DNA from: Prostheceraeus crozeri
Taxonomy: Eukaryota > Platyhelminthes > Polycladida > Euryleptidae
Reading direction: 5' to 3'
Assembly (NCBI GenBank): GCA_907163375.1
Contig: CAJQUW010000503.1
Span: 124,001-188,000, forward strand
Length of the DNA stretch: 64,000 bases
The notes beneath the pieces were generated by a model. That model ran no database searches. It was not told the DNA's origin and was given only the letters and a program-made list of their open reading frames with translations. Each line of letters opens with the position of its first letter. The first letter of the stretch is position 1. This document shows positions 1-11,900 of the stretch, piece after piece. The position numbers and the translations under genes were made by a program.

Positions 1-37
1 TAGGAATTCAGTTTGCTGTCCTAAGTTCATTACATTC

Positions 38-464
38 ATGAATGAAAAACATAAAATTTCAACACGTACCGATAACATTGTTCTCTCGATGAAATTTCAA
101 ATGAAATTACAAATTTCTCCTAATAAGCTTTTCATGGGAATTAATCTGTCAAATAGGACGACAGATTTGATTAGTCGCAGATTTTCTGTAAGCGTTAATA
201 CAGAAGAACTAATCACAGAATTAGATAAAATCAATGAAATGAATTTAACCAAAAAAATTGTAGTTGGTTCTTTAGATGTGAAAGCACTCTACCCTAACTT
301 AGACATTGAATTTTCCATTGAAAAGGTATGCGAGATGTTCCGCAACAGCAAATTAACAATATCAGGGATTGATTTCGAAGAAGTTGGCTTGTACTTAGCT
401 TTGAATGCAAGCAAAGAAGAACTTCAGAAGATAGGGTTATTGAGATTTTATCCAACAAGAAAAT
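38..464 (+). pseudogene. PLE-1 RT, N-terminal part
   Basis: First half of the PLE-1 reverse transcriptase, which would copy element RNA at a nicked target. Visible are the segment before the palm and motif A in the phrase VVGSLDVKALYPNLDIEF (about residues 75-95), with the catalytic Asp, followed by GLYLALNASKEEL and PTRK, all typical of this subgroup. The reading frame continues past 464 only because PLE-2 sequence happens to be open. The sequence before the first Met has stops, so the true N-terminus is missing or lies off the window. Inactive fragment. Confidence 0.8.
453..464. repeat. Target-site duplication of PLE-2 (left copy)
   Basis: CAACAAGAAAAT here and at 2598-2609, identical over 12 bases. 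Both copies read as the same codons of PLE-1 (TRK), which supports a duplication made by the PLE-2 insertion rather than chance. Confidence 0.88.
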
Positions 465-2264
465 CGAGGATAAGAGGAAGCTTCCGGCAGAAGAAAGCGA
501 TGATCTTCGAGAAGCAGTAAAACAGGTTTTGTACAACGCAAAGCCTCCACAATCGAATATTACCAAACTTGAAGAGCAATCATTAAAGACACTAAAAAGA
601 AAATCGAAAGATGTCGTTATCCTCCCAGCAGACAAAGGAAATTCAACGGTGTTGCTGAATAGAGTTGATTATGAATCGAAGCTACTCAATGTTGTCTCTT
701 CACCCTGCTTCTCAAAGCTGACGAAGGATCCTACAACGAAGATTCAGAACAAGTTAGTGAAACTATTAAAAAACATTGAATCGAAGCAAGAAATGTCACG
801 GCATGAACGTTTAAGTTGGACCGTAACGGACCCCAATCCTCCTCAATTATATGGACTTCCAAAAGTACATAAATATAGTGTTCCTTTACGTCCAATCGTC
901 ACATTCATTAACTCTCCGACGTATCACGTTTGCTCTATGTTGGCTTCTCTTCTTTCCCCTTATGCAGAAAACTATGATCGACGTCTTAAGAATTCTCAAG
1001 ATTTGTGCTCAATCTTACGTTCAATGACAATTAGTCACGATCAATGTATGGTGAGTTATGATGTTAATAATCTGTTTGGGTCCGTGCCAGCCAACGAAGC
1101 TGTTGTCATTGCCAAACATCATCTTCGAAGTGATACTCGACTGTGTGATCGAACTCATCTATCTCTACAGTCCATTGAACAACTGTTGGATATTTGTACA
1201 GAAATAACTTACTTCATGTGCTTTGACGTATTTTATACTACATGTTCCTGCCCAATGGGTTCACCATTATCTCCGATTCTCTGTGAACTGTTTCTACAGG
1301 ACTTAGAAAGCAAACTTTTCTCGTTGCCTAACTTCGGAACTCTTACATTTCATCGCTACGTTGATGACGCCTTTGTGATTCAACAAGAACGACGAAGAAA
1401 CCTTCTTCAGTAAACTGAACCAAATGCATCATAACATCAGTTTCTCTCGGGAGCTGGAAGCAAACGGACGATTGTCGATGCTGGACGTCGAGATATCGAG
1501 AAACGGATCTAGGTGTGAACTTTCTGTACACCGGAAGCCTACCAACACTAATCATCTACTCCAGTTTTCTTCCAACCATCCTTTTCATGTAAAGACAGGA
1601 ATTATCAAATGCTTCGTTGATCGAGCGATGACAGTTTGTGACTCGAAGTTCGTTGACGAAGAAATCAAGTTCTTGAAGAAAATATTTTCGGCGAACGGTT
1701 ATCCATTGCATGTCTGGAATAGATATGCACATCGACAAATGGTAGCAAGAGAAGTCAATCATCAAGAAGACTGTAAAGGTACGGTCTACATTCCTTATAT
1801 CAAAGGCTTGAGTGAAAAAGTCAGAAGAATTTGTCACCGTCATGATTTAGCTGTCAACTTCAAAAGAAGTAAGAGTCTACGTGAACATTTGATGAAGGTA
1901 AAAAAGCCAAATGACGACCCCAAAGGATGCATTTACCAAGTGAAATGCCAAGACTGTGATCGTTTCTACATAGGGGTAAAGCGGGAGAAGATGTAGTACC
2001 CGAATGAAGGAGCACAGATATGACATCAAAAGTGTAAGTGAACGATCTGCGGTATCCCAGCACACGCATACTCACCTCCACAGACCGAATTTTCCTCCAA
2101 ATATTCTGGCTGTGGACACCAATCTTTATTCAAGGCGGGTCAAAGAAGCGATATTCATACAAATGAATCGAGATTTGGCGTACAATAGAGACGATGGATT
2201 GGAATTGAGTAGTATTTGGATGCCATTACTAAGAAAGAACAGACAACAATTTTATGTTCCGTGA
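465..2264 (+). pseudogene. PLE-2 RT plus GIY-YIG endonuclease
   Basis: Reverse transcriptase of Penelope type followed by a GIY-YIG nuclease. Motifs in order: VVILPADKGNSTVLLNRVDY, PPQLYGLPKVHK, motif A SYDVNNLFGSVP, motif B CPMGSPLSPILCELF, motif C HRYVDDAFVI, then LSMLDVEISR. The C-terminal nuclease starts with GCIYQVKCQDCDRFYIG and continues with MKEHRYDIKSVSERSAVSQH up to about 2264. The open stretches fall in more than one frame, with short breaks after the YVDD motif and in the nuclease, so this copy is dead. The catalytic residues of the RT palm are all still present. Confidence 0.88.
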
Positions 2265-2471
2265 TTTCGTTTTTGAATCTCTGTAAATTATGCTTTTATC
2301 ATATTTGTACTTATATTATTTAAACAGTAATAGCTTTTTTACCTTATTTTGCCTCGAGGATTTTTGTTTTTAGTGTAAACGACGGATTATTGTTTGATAT
2401 TGATTTCATAGACATTGATTTCTTGAAGGTTAATCTGACTTTCATGTGTACATCGCTTCATTCGTTCACTC

Positions 2472-2501
2472 CTGAAGAAGGTGTGCTGTAAGCCACCGAA
2501 A
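2472..2501 (+). ncRNA. Hammerhead-like motif near PLE-2 3' end
   Basis: CTGAAGA, then a GGTG/CACC stem, then GAAA: the conserved core order of a hammerhead ribozyme (CUGANGA, stem II, GAAA). PLEs are known to carry hammerhead ribozymes in their terminal repeats. I cannot show stems I and III with confidence, so this may be only a relic or a look-alike. Confidence 0.35.
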
Positions 2502-2609
2502 GCTCGAGTTAATAGATTTATATTTATCAGACAGACGTTTTCCGGAAATATTCACTTGACATTCTAACAAAAACCTGTCTGCAAGAATGTTCTCTCACAA
2601 CAAGAAAAT

Positions 2610-3930
2610 TAAATATTGGTCGACCCCCCCCCCCCCAACAATAACTGGAAATGGAATGGAAGGAGCAAGGAAGAAAATGTACAATCATTGGAGTAAATCG
2701 TCAATTATACCAAATAATGAAAAGTCAAAAAGAGATATACTAACGAAAGCTCTCGAAATTGGATTACGTATACTGATGAAAATGTGTACAAATTTGACAA
2801 TGAAAAAACTTTCAGAAGAATGGAGGTGTTATTGGATTACAATGAAGTGGAGTGATTGCTCAAATAAAAAGCTTAAAGACAAACTAAAAGACCACAACAT
2901 TTACTGCTTAGTTATGAAAAGATATGTAGATGACATTACTCTCATACTTTCACATGAGCCAACAATGAAGAGGAATAAAATAAAATAAGATGATCAAATC
3001 ATGGAATTAGTTTTAAAAATGGGAAATGAAATCCACAGAAGTATACAATTAGAAATTGATTTTCCTTCAAAGCACGATGACAACGAGCTACCAATTCTCG
3101 ACTTAAAAGTATGGATGGAATCAATAAGTAGTGATGACCGGGACAACATGTATGTAGTCCATTACACGAGTTTTATGCAAAAGAAGTGTCGTCGAAATGA
3201 TGATACACGCTAAATCAGCAGTCTCATGGAGCATGAAAAGAACAGCAGCTACTCAACAACTTCTACGAGTCATGCTTAATTGCAGTAAACTTTTAACACG
3301 GCAAAATGCAACAAAACATGTAACAGATATGGAGAAACGATTGCAATTCTCTGGACATTATTAGACTTTTCGAGTAGAAGTCACAAAATCTGCTTTACTT
3401 GCTTACAACAACATTTTCGAAGATAACAGGAAGAACGTGCGACCAATGTATCGACCAAAGTCATGGAAATACGCGTTTAATGAGCGGAGAAAAAATAAAC
3501 AAAGAAGGAAGAAAACCTGGTATCAAATGGGGAATTGTAATAGCGTTCTTTTCAAAGCAGAACCACCAAGCAGTTCTCAAAAAAGAATTTGGGAAATACG
3601 AAAGTTGTCTGAGAATGGAAGTCATCGTGAAGACTGGAACAGCGTTGAAATCAAAATTACAAAAATCACATCCATTTCGAAAAACAAAATGCCAATAAGA
3701 ATGCTGATTGTGCAAATCAGGAGGAAAAGGAAATTGTGAATTAACAGGAATAACTTATGAGATAGAATGTGACAATTGTAAAGCAATATATGCTAGTGAA
3801 ACGTCGAGAAATGTGAGGAAAAGATCTAATGATCGCATCAAGCAATCGAAGGAAAAACAAGAATCATCTGTATTATGTACACACTGTGAAAACCAACATG
3901 AACCAACAAGAAAGCAATTTTCATAATTCG
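2610..3930 (+). pseudogene. PLE-1 RT C-terminal part plus GIY-YIG
   Basis: Continuation of the PLE-1 protein after the PLE-2 insertion, scattered over three frames. Recognisable in order: RPP and TITGNGMEG after the C run, the palm motif KRYVDDITLI near 2920-2950, PILDLKVWMES near 3090-3120, RPMYRPKSWKY near 3440-3475, TGTALKSKLQKSHPFRKT near 3633-3690, CKSGGKGNC near 3709-3735 and the GIY-YIG core YEIECDNC with IYASETSRNVRKR near 3755-3825. Motif B is not visible. The frames change several times, so this is a decayed copy. Ordered matches to one family across frames make the assignment firm. Confidence 0.82.
2624..2636 (+). repeat. 13-base C run in PLE-1
   Basis: A homopolymer in the codons for the Pro pair of GRPP. 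Its expansion shifts the reading frame, a likely slippage product in a dead copy. Confidence 0.8.
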
Positions 3931-4017
3931 AATAAGTAATTCCAATTAAGTTAAGTCCTTATTATATCGCATGTACTTGCATTAGTCCCTTTCCTATTGA
4001 AACCTTATACGGATAGG

Positions 4018-4622
4018 CACAAAATTAAATATTTTGTTTATCTGCTTCGGTTTGCTAGAAATGTGATTAATACGAAATCGCGCACATAAAGGAACCTATT
4101 AAGTTGGCAAAAAGGAATTCCTAGTACCTTACAGAGATAGGAAAAAAGTCGTGCGTCGCTTGCGGATTAATGTGAGTTCCAGCAAAGTGCTTTGATTGCC
4201 ACAATTCATTCAGATTCGAAGAATTCAGATCATTGCGCACAAGTGTTCCCCATAATGTTGGCCCTTCCGATCATTATTAAAAAAAGTAGCAGGCGTACGA
4301 AAATTAGTTCACTTGATGTTTTCACATCATCTCCTCGGCATTGTCATTGTATAGTTCACACACTGAATCGAATGTTAGCTAGACGATGTGTGTTTTGGTG
4401 TGTGCGAAGTGATATCACAGCACGCACGCATATCTCTCTGGCTCTGGTGCCCTCTGCTGAAAGCTTATTGTTTGCCATTTCCAATAGCAAGCGATACACG
4501 TGTTATCCATTCAAGAAGGAGCAAGTTGTCTAATTCTGAGAAGTGCCATTTCGATATTAAGGCTACATATAACCCTTCCTTTCTAGAAAACCGAAGCGCG
4601 CGAAGATGAATCTAATTCTGTG
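4018..4622. mobile_element. MITE family A, copy 1
   Basis: A 605-bp non-autonomous DNA transposon. Its ends are CACAAAATTA and TAATTCTGTG, inverted repeats of about 10 bp with one mismatch. It lies between perfect 9-bp copies of ACGGATAGG (4009-4017 and 4623-4631). Much of its length matches copy 2 at 15447-15967, notably the run from ACAGAGATAGGAAAAA through TCATTATTAAAAAA. No transposase is encoded; the 113-residue ORF inside is not recognisable. The 8-9 bp duplications fit Mutator, Merlin or hAT families, and I cannot choose among them. Confidence 0.85.
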
Positions 4623-4631
4623 ACGGATAGG

Positions 4632-7617
4632 ATTCGGCAGTAGTAGAGTTTCATTACTATGTGCCTAATTAGTTGACATAATAGCATTCATGGATGATAA
4701 CATTTCATTTTGATTTAATTACTGGCATTTATCATTTTCACTTAAGCATATTGCCTTGACCTTATAGATTGACTGTACTAAAATGAAGTAATTGAACAAA
4801 ACTTCAACATGAACGTTACAGGAGTGCATCATAATAACACAATGGAAAGGCAAACCGCAAAAGCCGTACTTATTAGAAATAAAAATGAACAAAACACATG
4901 AAACTGATTAATAACGAAACAGAATGGAGCCATCAAATATACCAGCATTAACAGGAGGATGCATGAAAATGTACTGTGGCCAGTTTACACAGAAATGTGC
5001 TATGTTGACTTCATTGTCTTTGACATCACTATCTTTCTCCATTCACCCATGATATCCTTAATACTATACTTTCCAGATTTGATTTTAAAATCATAGTCCT
5101 TTTTTGATGAGTTCACTTTAAATTAAAAATCTGATTGAGAAGGGCGGTTCGCCGAAACATATTTTAGAAAAACAAAAGAAAATTATTATATGTGCATCGA
5201 AAGATTAATTTAAATTGCTTTAATTAAAATGTTATCGAAACCTTTCTTTACAAATTCAGTTTATATTGCAAGAAATCACTCATACTATATATTGATTAAG
5301 TTATTACACAATTTCCCTATGTATCCTTCTCATTTTGGAATACTCACTTGTCTATGATATATGCGTCTATATGTGCACATAGGTCTACATGAGCAGAAGT
5401 AAGTTTTCAGTCATTGGACTCAAATTGCACTTCTTATGTAGCTTCCTTGATTTTCTTTCATTCCAGAGCCTAATAGAGTCTACTCTCAAGAAAACTTTGG
5501 TATCGATTTACTGCTATCGCATTGCTTCATCGTTGTTCGAAGAGAGTAAATTGATTCTACGCCATCCATGAGATTTCAAGGAGAGCTGCATTTGGTCACA
5601 ATAGTAGTTTGTCAATGAGGCAATAGGAAAAGTGACTGTCTCCAGCCAAAAAAGAAATTGATGAGAAGAAGAAAGTGATAGTTTCATAGCTTAAATGACA
5701 ACATTTAAAAGTAATGGAATGGGAAAATATTCGAAAAGCCATTACTAAAAAGCTTGAAGCATTTCTGAGAACAAGCAACTGCATCATGCTCATAATGCGA
5801 GTAGGATACAGCTTTAATTTTTCATGCATGGAGTGACATGCAATATTTCCTTGTATCATGCATGAAGCCGCAATAAAGTATTTTTGCATAAATCAATATC
5901 TAAATCACTCATTTTTGTAATATAGTTTAGTGTAATTACCGGAACGCAGTAATTGATTGAAATTATTCAATTAAGCCTATAATGATATGTATTAAAATTG
6001 GCTTAATGTGGAACAGTTAGGCAACTAGGGGGTTGCGCGATGATCAGGCTGCGAATGGTGCGAATGACTTATAAGTTATAACCACGACTGTGGACTCGGT
6101 CGGTTTGTAGCCAAAGGGTCTGCCTCAGGTCCGACTTACGACTACAGATTTAAAGCAGAATTTTAGAGTCCCATAGATTATCAGATTCATAAGCACATCT
6201 CTGCAATTCGAGACTCTTGCAGAAGTAAGTCCTGATGTGTCGAAGCAAACCACGAACAGTTTATCTAATCAATAAAAAAGGTATGCTTTATACATTGTAT
6301 GTCAGCATACCACCTATCTCTTGATAGTACTCAGACGCTGACTAATGATGATTCCCTTCAAAAGTTTACGGACACCGAATTCCCTTTTGCACTTAAGTTA
6401 CATGGCTGTTGAACCATGCCGGCGATAGATTTTATTTTAAGGTACAACTGCTCCACAGTGAATTGAACATCATGAGCCAAAAAAAAGAAAGTAACAAGCT
6501 CACCGAATTTCCCTCATCGCTTGAAAAATAAAGTAAATTGCCATTTATAGTGGTGGGATAATTTTGGGACGCTGGTCAGATTTTTTCCTGCTGAGATTTA
6601 GTTCATTATTTAATAAGACGAAGTGTTCCTCTTACGCTGAATTAACTGTCAGCCGGGAAATTAATCGGGCATGTACGTAATGCAAAAGTTACTGAGCTCT
6701 CAGTACAAAACGAAGCTTTAAGTCTTGTAGACTTGCAGTATTATAGCTATTAAATTACATCTCTCATACACCTACTGGATTTCCCTGCTTTGCTGATAGG
6801 CCCCTATCGAAATTCATGCAACGCAAAATTAGTCATGCATTATTGTATTGCTGAAAATGTTTTTACATGTAAGTCCGCAGTAAGTACAAGATAAGGCTCA
6901 AAAGTCCGGAGTCCCTGCTTGTAGTTAAAAGCATGCTGCTAAATATGTCCAAAACTAAAGTGGTTTTTGTCTGTAAAAGCAACTGAGATGCAACGTTTCC
7001 TTTTTATTCGATATTCATGAAAGTTGTATTCTTCTCTTACTTCTCTATAACTGCTGCTCAAACCAGACTACTTACTTTAAGTAGCAAATATAGATCGATG
7101 ATTCTTCATGCAGAATTCATTATGAGAGATGAAAAAAAGTTGTTGATGATGTAAAGATGAGTTAGTCTCAGGAAAACACGTTCTCCATAGACGTAATTGC
7201 TCACCTGAATGAGTTCAAAAGCGCCTTCAGAATACTAAATCAGATGCACTTTCATTCAGTGTGGTATTTTACTTTTTATTAGCTAATTTCTCTCTCCACA
7301 CAGCCAGATGTAACTATCCTGTATGTTTTTGCGATATCTAATCGGAAAAATTATATGTTCCGGTTCCGTTAGCGACGATTTGAATCATATCAGTGTCAGT
7401 GTCACGTTGGGGATTTGATTGGTGGTCACAAGAATAGGGATCCAGAAAGCATGGGAATGATGGCAATGCTGAAATGAGGTTAGTGCATGTATACGATGTG
7501 TTATTCGAGCATTCGACATGAGTACTTTCAAAGCATTAAGAGACATTGAAATCAGCAACTGTGTCGGAATTTAATCAGGCAGTCAATAAGAAAAAGTTTT
7601 GTTTATGACTTACCATG
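4632..7617. other. Intergenic stretch without recognised gene
   Basis: About 3 kb of AT-rich sequence. I see no convincing coding region, RNA gene or paired termini, apart from a hairpin with a GAAAC flank at about 5128-5156. Open frames at 5389-5571 (+) and 5596-5889 (-) have no recognisable motif and look like chance. Confidence 0.5.
5125..5157 (+). ncRNA. CTGA-hairpin-GAAAC motif (retroelement-tail-like)
   Basis: CTGATTGAGAAG, then a GGCG/CGCC hairpin with a GTT loop, then GAAAC. It resembles the 3' signals next to PLE-2 and PLE-3 in this window, so it may mark the tail of an otherwise lost retroelement. Weak, because no RT is visible upstream. Confidence 0.3.
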
Positions 7618-7619
7618 TA

Positions 7620-8977
7620 AGGTGGGTGAGGTGAATAAGGCCCACCTAACAGACTTAGAGGTCTACAGTCTTCAATTTTTGATTAAATACTACGAATTCA
7701 TATTCAAATTATCTATTTCTGGTGCAGTTGACATGTGTGAGAAGTTCATCTCGATTATTGCGAAACTTCCGGTGTACGAGCAAAAAGATGAAAAATCACC
7801 GAGTGGGCCTTATTACCGACACGTGTAGGTAATAAGGCCCACTTTTGTTTTTATCTAATATATTCAATTTACGTAGCTTATAAGTCATTTCTAACATCTG
7901 GCTATATACAATGGATTGTATTCACCCTCTGGTACGAAAATTGGTATAATGAGATTAGATCTAATATATTCTTGTAATTCAGAGTTAGGACTTAAGTAAG
8001 CCCCTATGTAAAAAAAAGAAAAACGAAAATTGTTCATTCAAAAACATCGACTTTTATTGAAAAACAAAAGATATTTTTAACACGGGGAAAAATAACTATA
8101 TGATGGTGAAACCTTGTATTTGGTATTGCATAATCTCTCTATTATGTTATCAGTCATAAACACAGACTTTAGGCCTACACTGGAACAGTCAGAACAAACA
8201 ATTAGGAGCTAATCTATCGTCACTTCCATGACTTAAACCAACACAATCTAATCAATTGTGTATACCCAATTAGTCATCACATGCCATACACTGTCTCATA
8301 GGTCTACATTATTTAACTTTTCATCTTCCTCACAAATTTTGCAATCCCACGATTCATTGCCAGCTTGCTCATCTTTTCTACAATTAAGCTTGGGCCTACT
8401 GTTTTGCTTCTTGGATAGAACAGGGGCTTGCTTAAAGCGCTTTTTATTAGTAAAAAGTTTTTTTTAAGTAGTTGTGCTTTCTACGTAAGACTGCGCTTAC
8501 GTTTACGTGGATCTGACTTTCGTTGGATTTTCGGAGTACTGATTATACTGTGATAGGCCCGGGCCTTATTACCAGCATTTTGTATGGGCCTTATTGGCTA
8601 CATTGACATCGTTTTATAATCAGTGTTATTTCTTACTTTCCCGAACTCAAAAATCAAACTACTACATAAGGTCATAGAGAGGATGCGCCAGAGATAATTT
8701 TCCATGTTAAGAGCTCATCTACATCAACATTTTGTGTCATGAAATCCTTGAACAAATGAAGAGCAAACATTAGATCAACGAAGAAATTTGAATATACTTT
8801 TTTTTGAGATGCTGTAGAATCTGATCCACTTGACTAAAATCGATAAAACTTCTGACACTTAATTGAAATTAGATATATTTTCAATTCTTTTTTGTTGCGC
8901 TCAAATTCGTTAAGCAGTTTCCGAGATCTAGTAAGTGGGCCTTATTACCAGCTGGACCTTATTCACCTCACCCACCT
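7620..8977 (-). mobile_element. pogo-like (Tc1/mariner superfamily) transposon relic
   Basis: A 1,358-bp element flanked by TA on both sides (7618-7619, 8978-8979). Terminal inverted repeats begin AGGTGGGTGAGGTGAATAAG and match perfectly for 21 bases, then with single mismatches. The motif GGCCTTATTAC or its complement recurs inside at about 7807, 7830, 8573, 8591 and 8937, as expected for multiple transposase-binding sites. The only coding trace is on the minus strand near 8230-8520. Most of the transposase is gone, so it could move only with help from a full-length relative. Confidence 0.85.
8230..8520 (-). pseudogene. Transposase C-terminal PHD-like finger remnant
   Basis: Minus-strand reading gives a basic stretch rich in Lys/Arg, then DEQAGNESWDCKICEEDEK and, after a frame change, MRQCMACDD with W and H following. 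The C-x2-C ... C-x2-C ... W-H order is that of the PHD-like finger at the C-terminus of many pogo/Tigger-type transposases (known for the family). There is no DDD catalytic domain left. Confidence 0.55.
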
Positions 8978-8979
8978 TA

Positions 8980-11900
8980 TATCTTTACGTAATATTTTTG
9001 CGCTGGAAATCATCAAATGCTTTGGATTTAGATGACCACGGTTAAATCCCAAGAAGTATATTCTGTGATATAATAATATAGAAAATATACTACTTACATG
9101 CTTTTCAGTAGAAAGGCATAGAAGTATCATAATATTATTAGCAGAATTAAATATTAAGTTCAGAACCTTGAACATAGAACAAGAGATATAATGTAAAAGA
9201 TGTCCTATAGTAATATATTCATAGACTGCTGCATCAACATACTCGTATATCTTAGGCATTATTCAGGTATTAAATTCACTGCTAGAAGGAATTGAGATAA
9301 TTAATCTACTTGTCAGATGGAAGTTAAAGTCAGAAATTGCAAACTTCCCAAAAGATTCTGAAAGTAAAGCTTGGTAATTGATATTCACTAACATGAACTG
9401 AACAGCACATGTGAAATTAATTGTTTATGGACAACAAGAGAGTTATCAATTTCTAATGGTGCACATTTGGAAAATAGTTGTTCGAGTATTATGTAAGCTG
9501 TAAGGAAGTGCTAATTATGTATATCTAATTCAAATTTTCGCATAGTTTGTAGATCACTTTAATGTGACGGCTAATGAGTAGAATATCACAGTTTAATACT
9601 ACTGCATACGAAAACATGACATGCGTATGTAATCATCTGTAATAGGTCACTCATCTGTAATGCAAGAGGTCATAATATATAAAAACACTGATTCAGTACG
9701 GTAGAAACAACGATTAATTAGCTTTACCATCGACCGTAAGAAGGCGCTGGATGCCGAAGGCCCGTCTTGTGTAAATTGTTTTCTTTAGCTTAAAACTAAT
9801 GTCGACAAAAACTTTGGGGGTCTGTTTAACAACGATTAAGCTTCTAGGCTCGCTTCCTAGCCAAAAATCATGTCAATACATTTTCCAAGTTCTTTCCCAA
9901 ATTGCTATTGCGCTTGTCGGTAAATTGAGGATCTGAACTATGGCTACTGGTAATTGATTTCAGTTTGTATATAAAGCTGAAATGAATGCGACAATGTTTC
10001 TCGGAAAATTTTTATGTCAAAATCCATTCTATGGCAGCACCATCAAAGCAAAATCTTATTATAGTCGCTTGATTGGCATTTGTGATCGAAAAGTATAGAT
10101 CGAAGCATTGAGTTTTCAGGCAATTCCGATAAACGAAATCATGCAAGATTAATCTTCACAGACCACGATCCGCATAAGAAGAACCGAGTGAAGACCTTTT
10201 TTAAAGTAACCACCCATTAATAATAAAAGTTTGTACAAATAGTAGCAGAACGGAAATTGTTCACTTCTTCCGAGCGGCCAAAATAGGGAATTGTAAAGTT
10301 TTTGGTCGTTATAATTCTCAGAACTTTAGGACGTAGCATCGTTTCGCAGTTTCTGATGATGGAAGTTTTTGGGAGAACAAGTAACAAATATATCAAATGT
10401 GAAAATGTGATATAATAGATCTATCTAATAAATAACTAACAGATCTTTATTAATTACCGCTCACAGATTTTTTATTCTGGATGTGCAATCGACCACAATC
10501 ATGATTCAGGCAAACAATCAGTCAGCCTTTTTAAATGTAAGTTTGCTTCTTCAAAAAGAAAGAGTATTTTCAATCCTGTTAATTGCTAAGGAGTTATTGC
10601 CAGTGTGCGAAGTTGAAAACCTTTTTAGAAAATTTTCCATTTTTCAAATTTTTCAGGAAAATTTTCCGTTCTTTGCAATTAAATATTTTTTAAATGTAAA
10701 TCCACTGATGTGTTTAAAAGTCAATATGATATAATGTAATCTAAGAAGTATTTCAAACGCGCAGAATTCTTAATTATAACAGAAATTAGAGTAATTAATG
10801 TACATATAGGTTCTACGAACCGTGGTTTGCGCATGTTCATAATTTCGTCTTCTAGCTTCTATCAGTGTTCAGCAATTATATTGATGGTTCTCATCGAACC
10901 ATGGACATGATGATATGAACACAAAACATGCCTATTGTGCAAAATCTTCAGTCGACAAAATTCATCCGATTAGGTTTTAATGTAGGATGAGACATTGTTG
11001 GAAATAAAGAAATTCCTTAGGCCCTACTTTGTGGATTTCACCAATGAACTTTCGAATTCTGGGATCAATCGAATAGGCCCGGAGCTTCATAAAAGTAGAT
11101 TCATATTTTTAGAATTTACCTAGACTACATGAAGTTCCATTATCCCATGAAGATATTTCCGGCTTATGCTATAAACATAATTAAAAAATGAGGATATTTT
11201 GGCATCGTGAAAAACTCATGTCAAATTGTGTACTAACTTCAACAAATATAGCGAAATTATTATGTTTGTCCAACGACAAAACTTTTGCCTCTTTGTTAAT
11301 GTTGTGTTAAAGATTATGTAAGAATCATACAACTTCACTTAGAGCACAAGTAAATGGGAATTGGTGATTTAGGCCTAGCTAGGTACCGTACAATTAATTT
11401 TCAAAATTATAGGTGTGTAGACCTGTGAACATAAGAAAATAATGGCACGAGTACATGGTTTCATTAATAAATATCGAGTCGTTCATCATTTCAGGGTTTT
11501 AATTTCCTCCCTTCCTGTCAAATTCTTAGATTATCAGTTTGATTGATCCATTTGCCGGTCAAACAAGATGAATTTGTTCATAAATTGTGAGAAAAATTCT
11601 TTCTACTGCCAATAAATGTATTGTATATTTAGAAAGTATACATAATTAGAGGATGATCAAAGTTCTGTCAACTAAAATCATAATCGAGCTAATAATAAAA
11701 GTCTGTCGATGGTCAAGTGTTATTTATAGACTGTGTGGCAATGGATTATATCCAATAGCCTCACGAGTTTGATTCACTAGTACAGCGATAACTTGTAGGA
11801 CACAATTCAATAAACGTGGAAATCTTTGAAGTTGCAAAAGGATCGACGCACAGTCCGAGTCGGTATTTTCTTGCAAAGAGCCATTTTGGATGATATTGCC

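Larger units (their letters stand above)
465..2597 (+). mobile_element. Penelope-like element PLE-2 (inserted in PLE-1)
   Basis: A 2.13-kb PLE lying between perfect copies of CAACAAGAAAAT (453-464 and 2598-2609), which I read as a 12-bp target-site duplication. It is 5'-truncated: the protein starts inside the N-terminal domain (LPAEESDDLREAV) that normally lies 100 or more residues into the ORF. Downstream come RT, GIY-YIG nuclease and a 330-bp 3' region ending in a CTGANGA...GAAA structure. It is of a different subgroup from its host PLE (GLPKVHK and ILPADKGNSTV type, Neptune/Penelope-like). Confidence 0.9.
1..4017 (+). mobile_element. Penelope-like element PLE-1 (outer, split)
   Basis: A retroelement with a Penelope-type RT and a C-terminal GIY-YIG endonuclease. 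It belongs to the group whose RT carries the phrase GSLDVKALYP, which I recall from cnidarian, mollusc and other invertebrate proteins. Its 5' part lies at about 1-464 and its 3' part at 2598 to roughly 3990. Between them sits PLE-2 (465-2597). The protein before the gap ends in PTRK and resumes after the repeated 12 bases with LNIGRPP, the expected next motif, so the two halves are one element. The coding frame is broken several times, including at a 13-base C run. The left end may lie outside the window, and the 3' end is set only by the MITE that begins at 4018. Confidence 0.85.

Noticed and set aside
5389-5889. Two short ORFs, one on each strand
   Set aside because: No motif, no splice-site support and typical length for chance frames in this composition.
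7622-7828. 68-residue ORF starting inside the pogo-like left repeat
   Set aside because: Its start is made of the inverted repeat and its end of the internal GGCCTTATTAC site; the coding trace of the element is on the other strand.
8963-9259. 98-residue minus-strand ORF next to the pogo-like element
   Set aside because: It overlaps the right inverted repeat and has no family features.
9725-9775. GAAGGCGCTGGATGCCGAAGG, like a retroelement tail hairpin
   Set aside because: The CTGANGA and GAAAC parts are missing and no element lies upstream.
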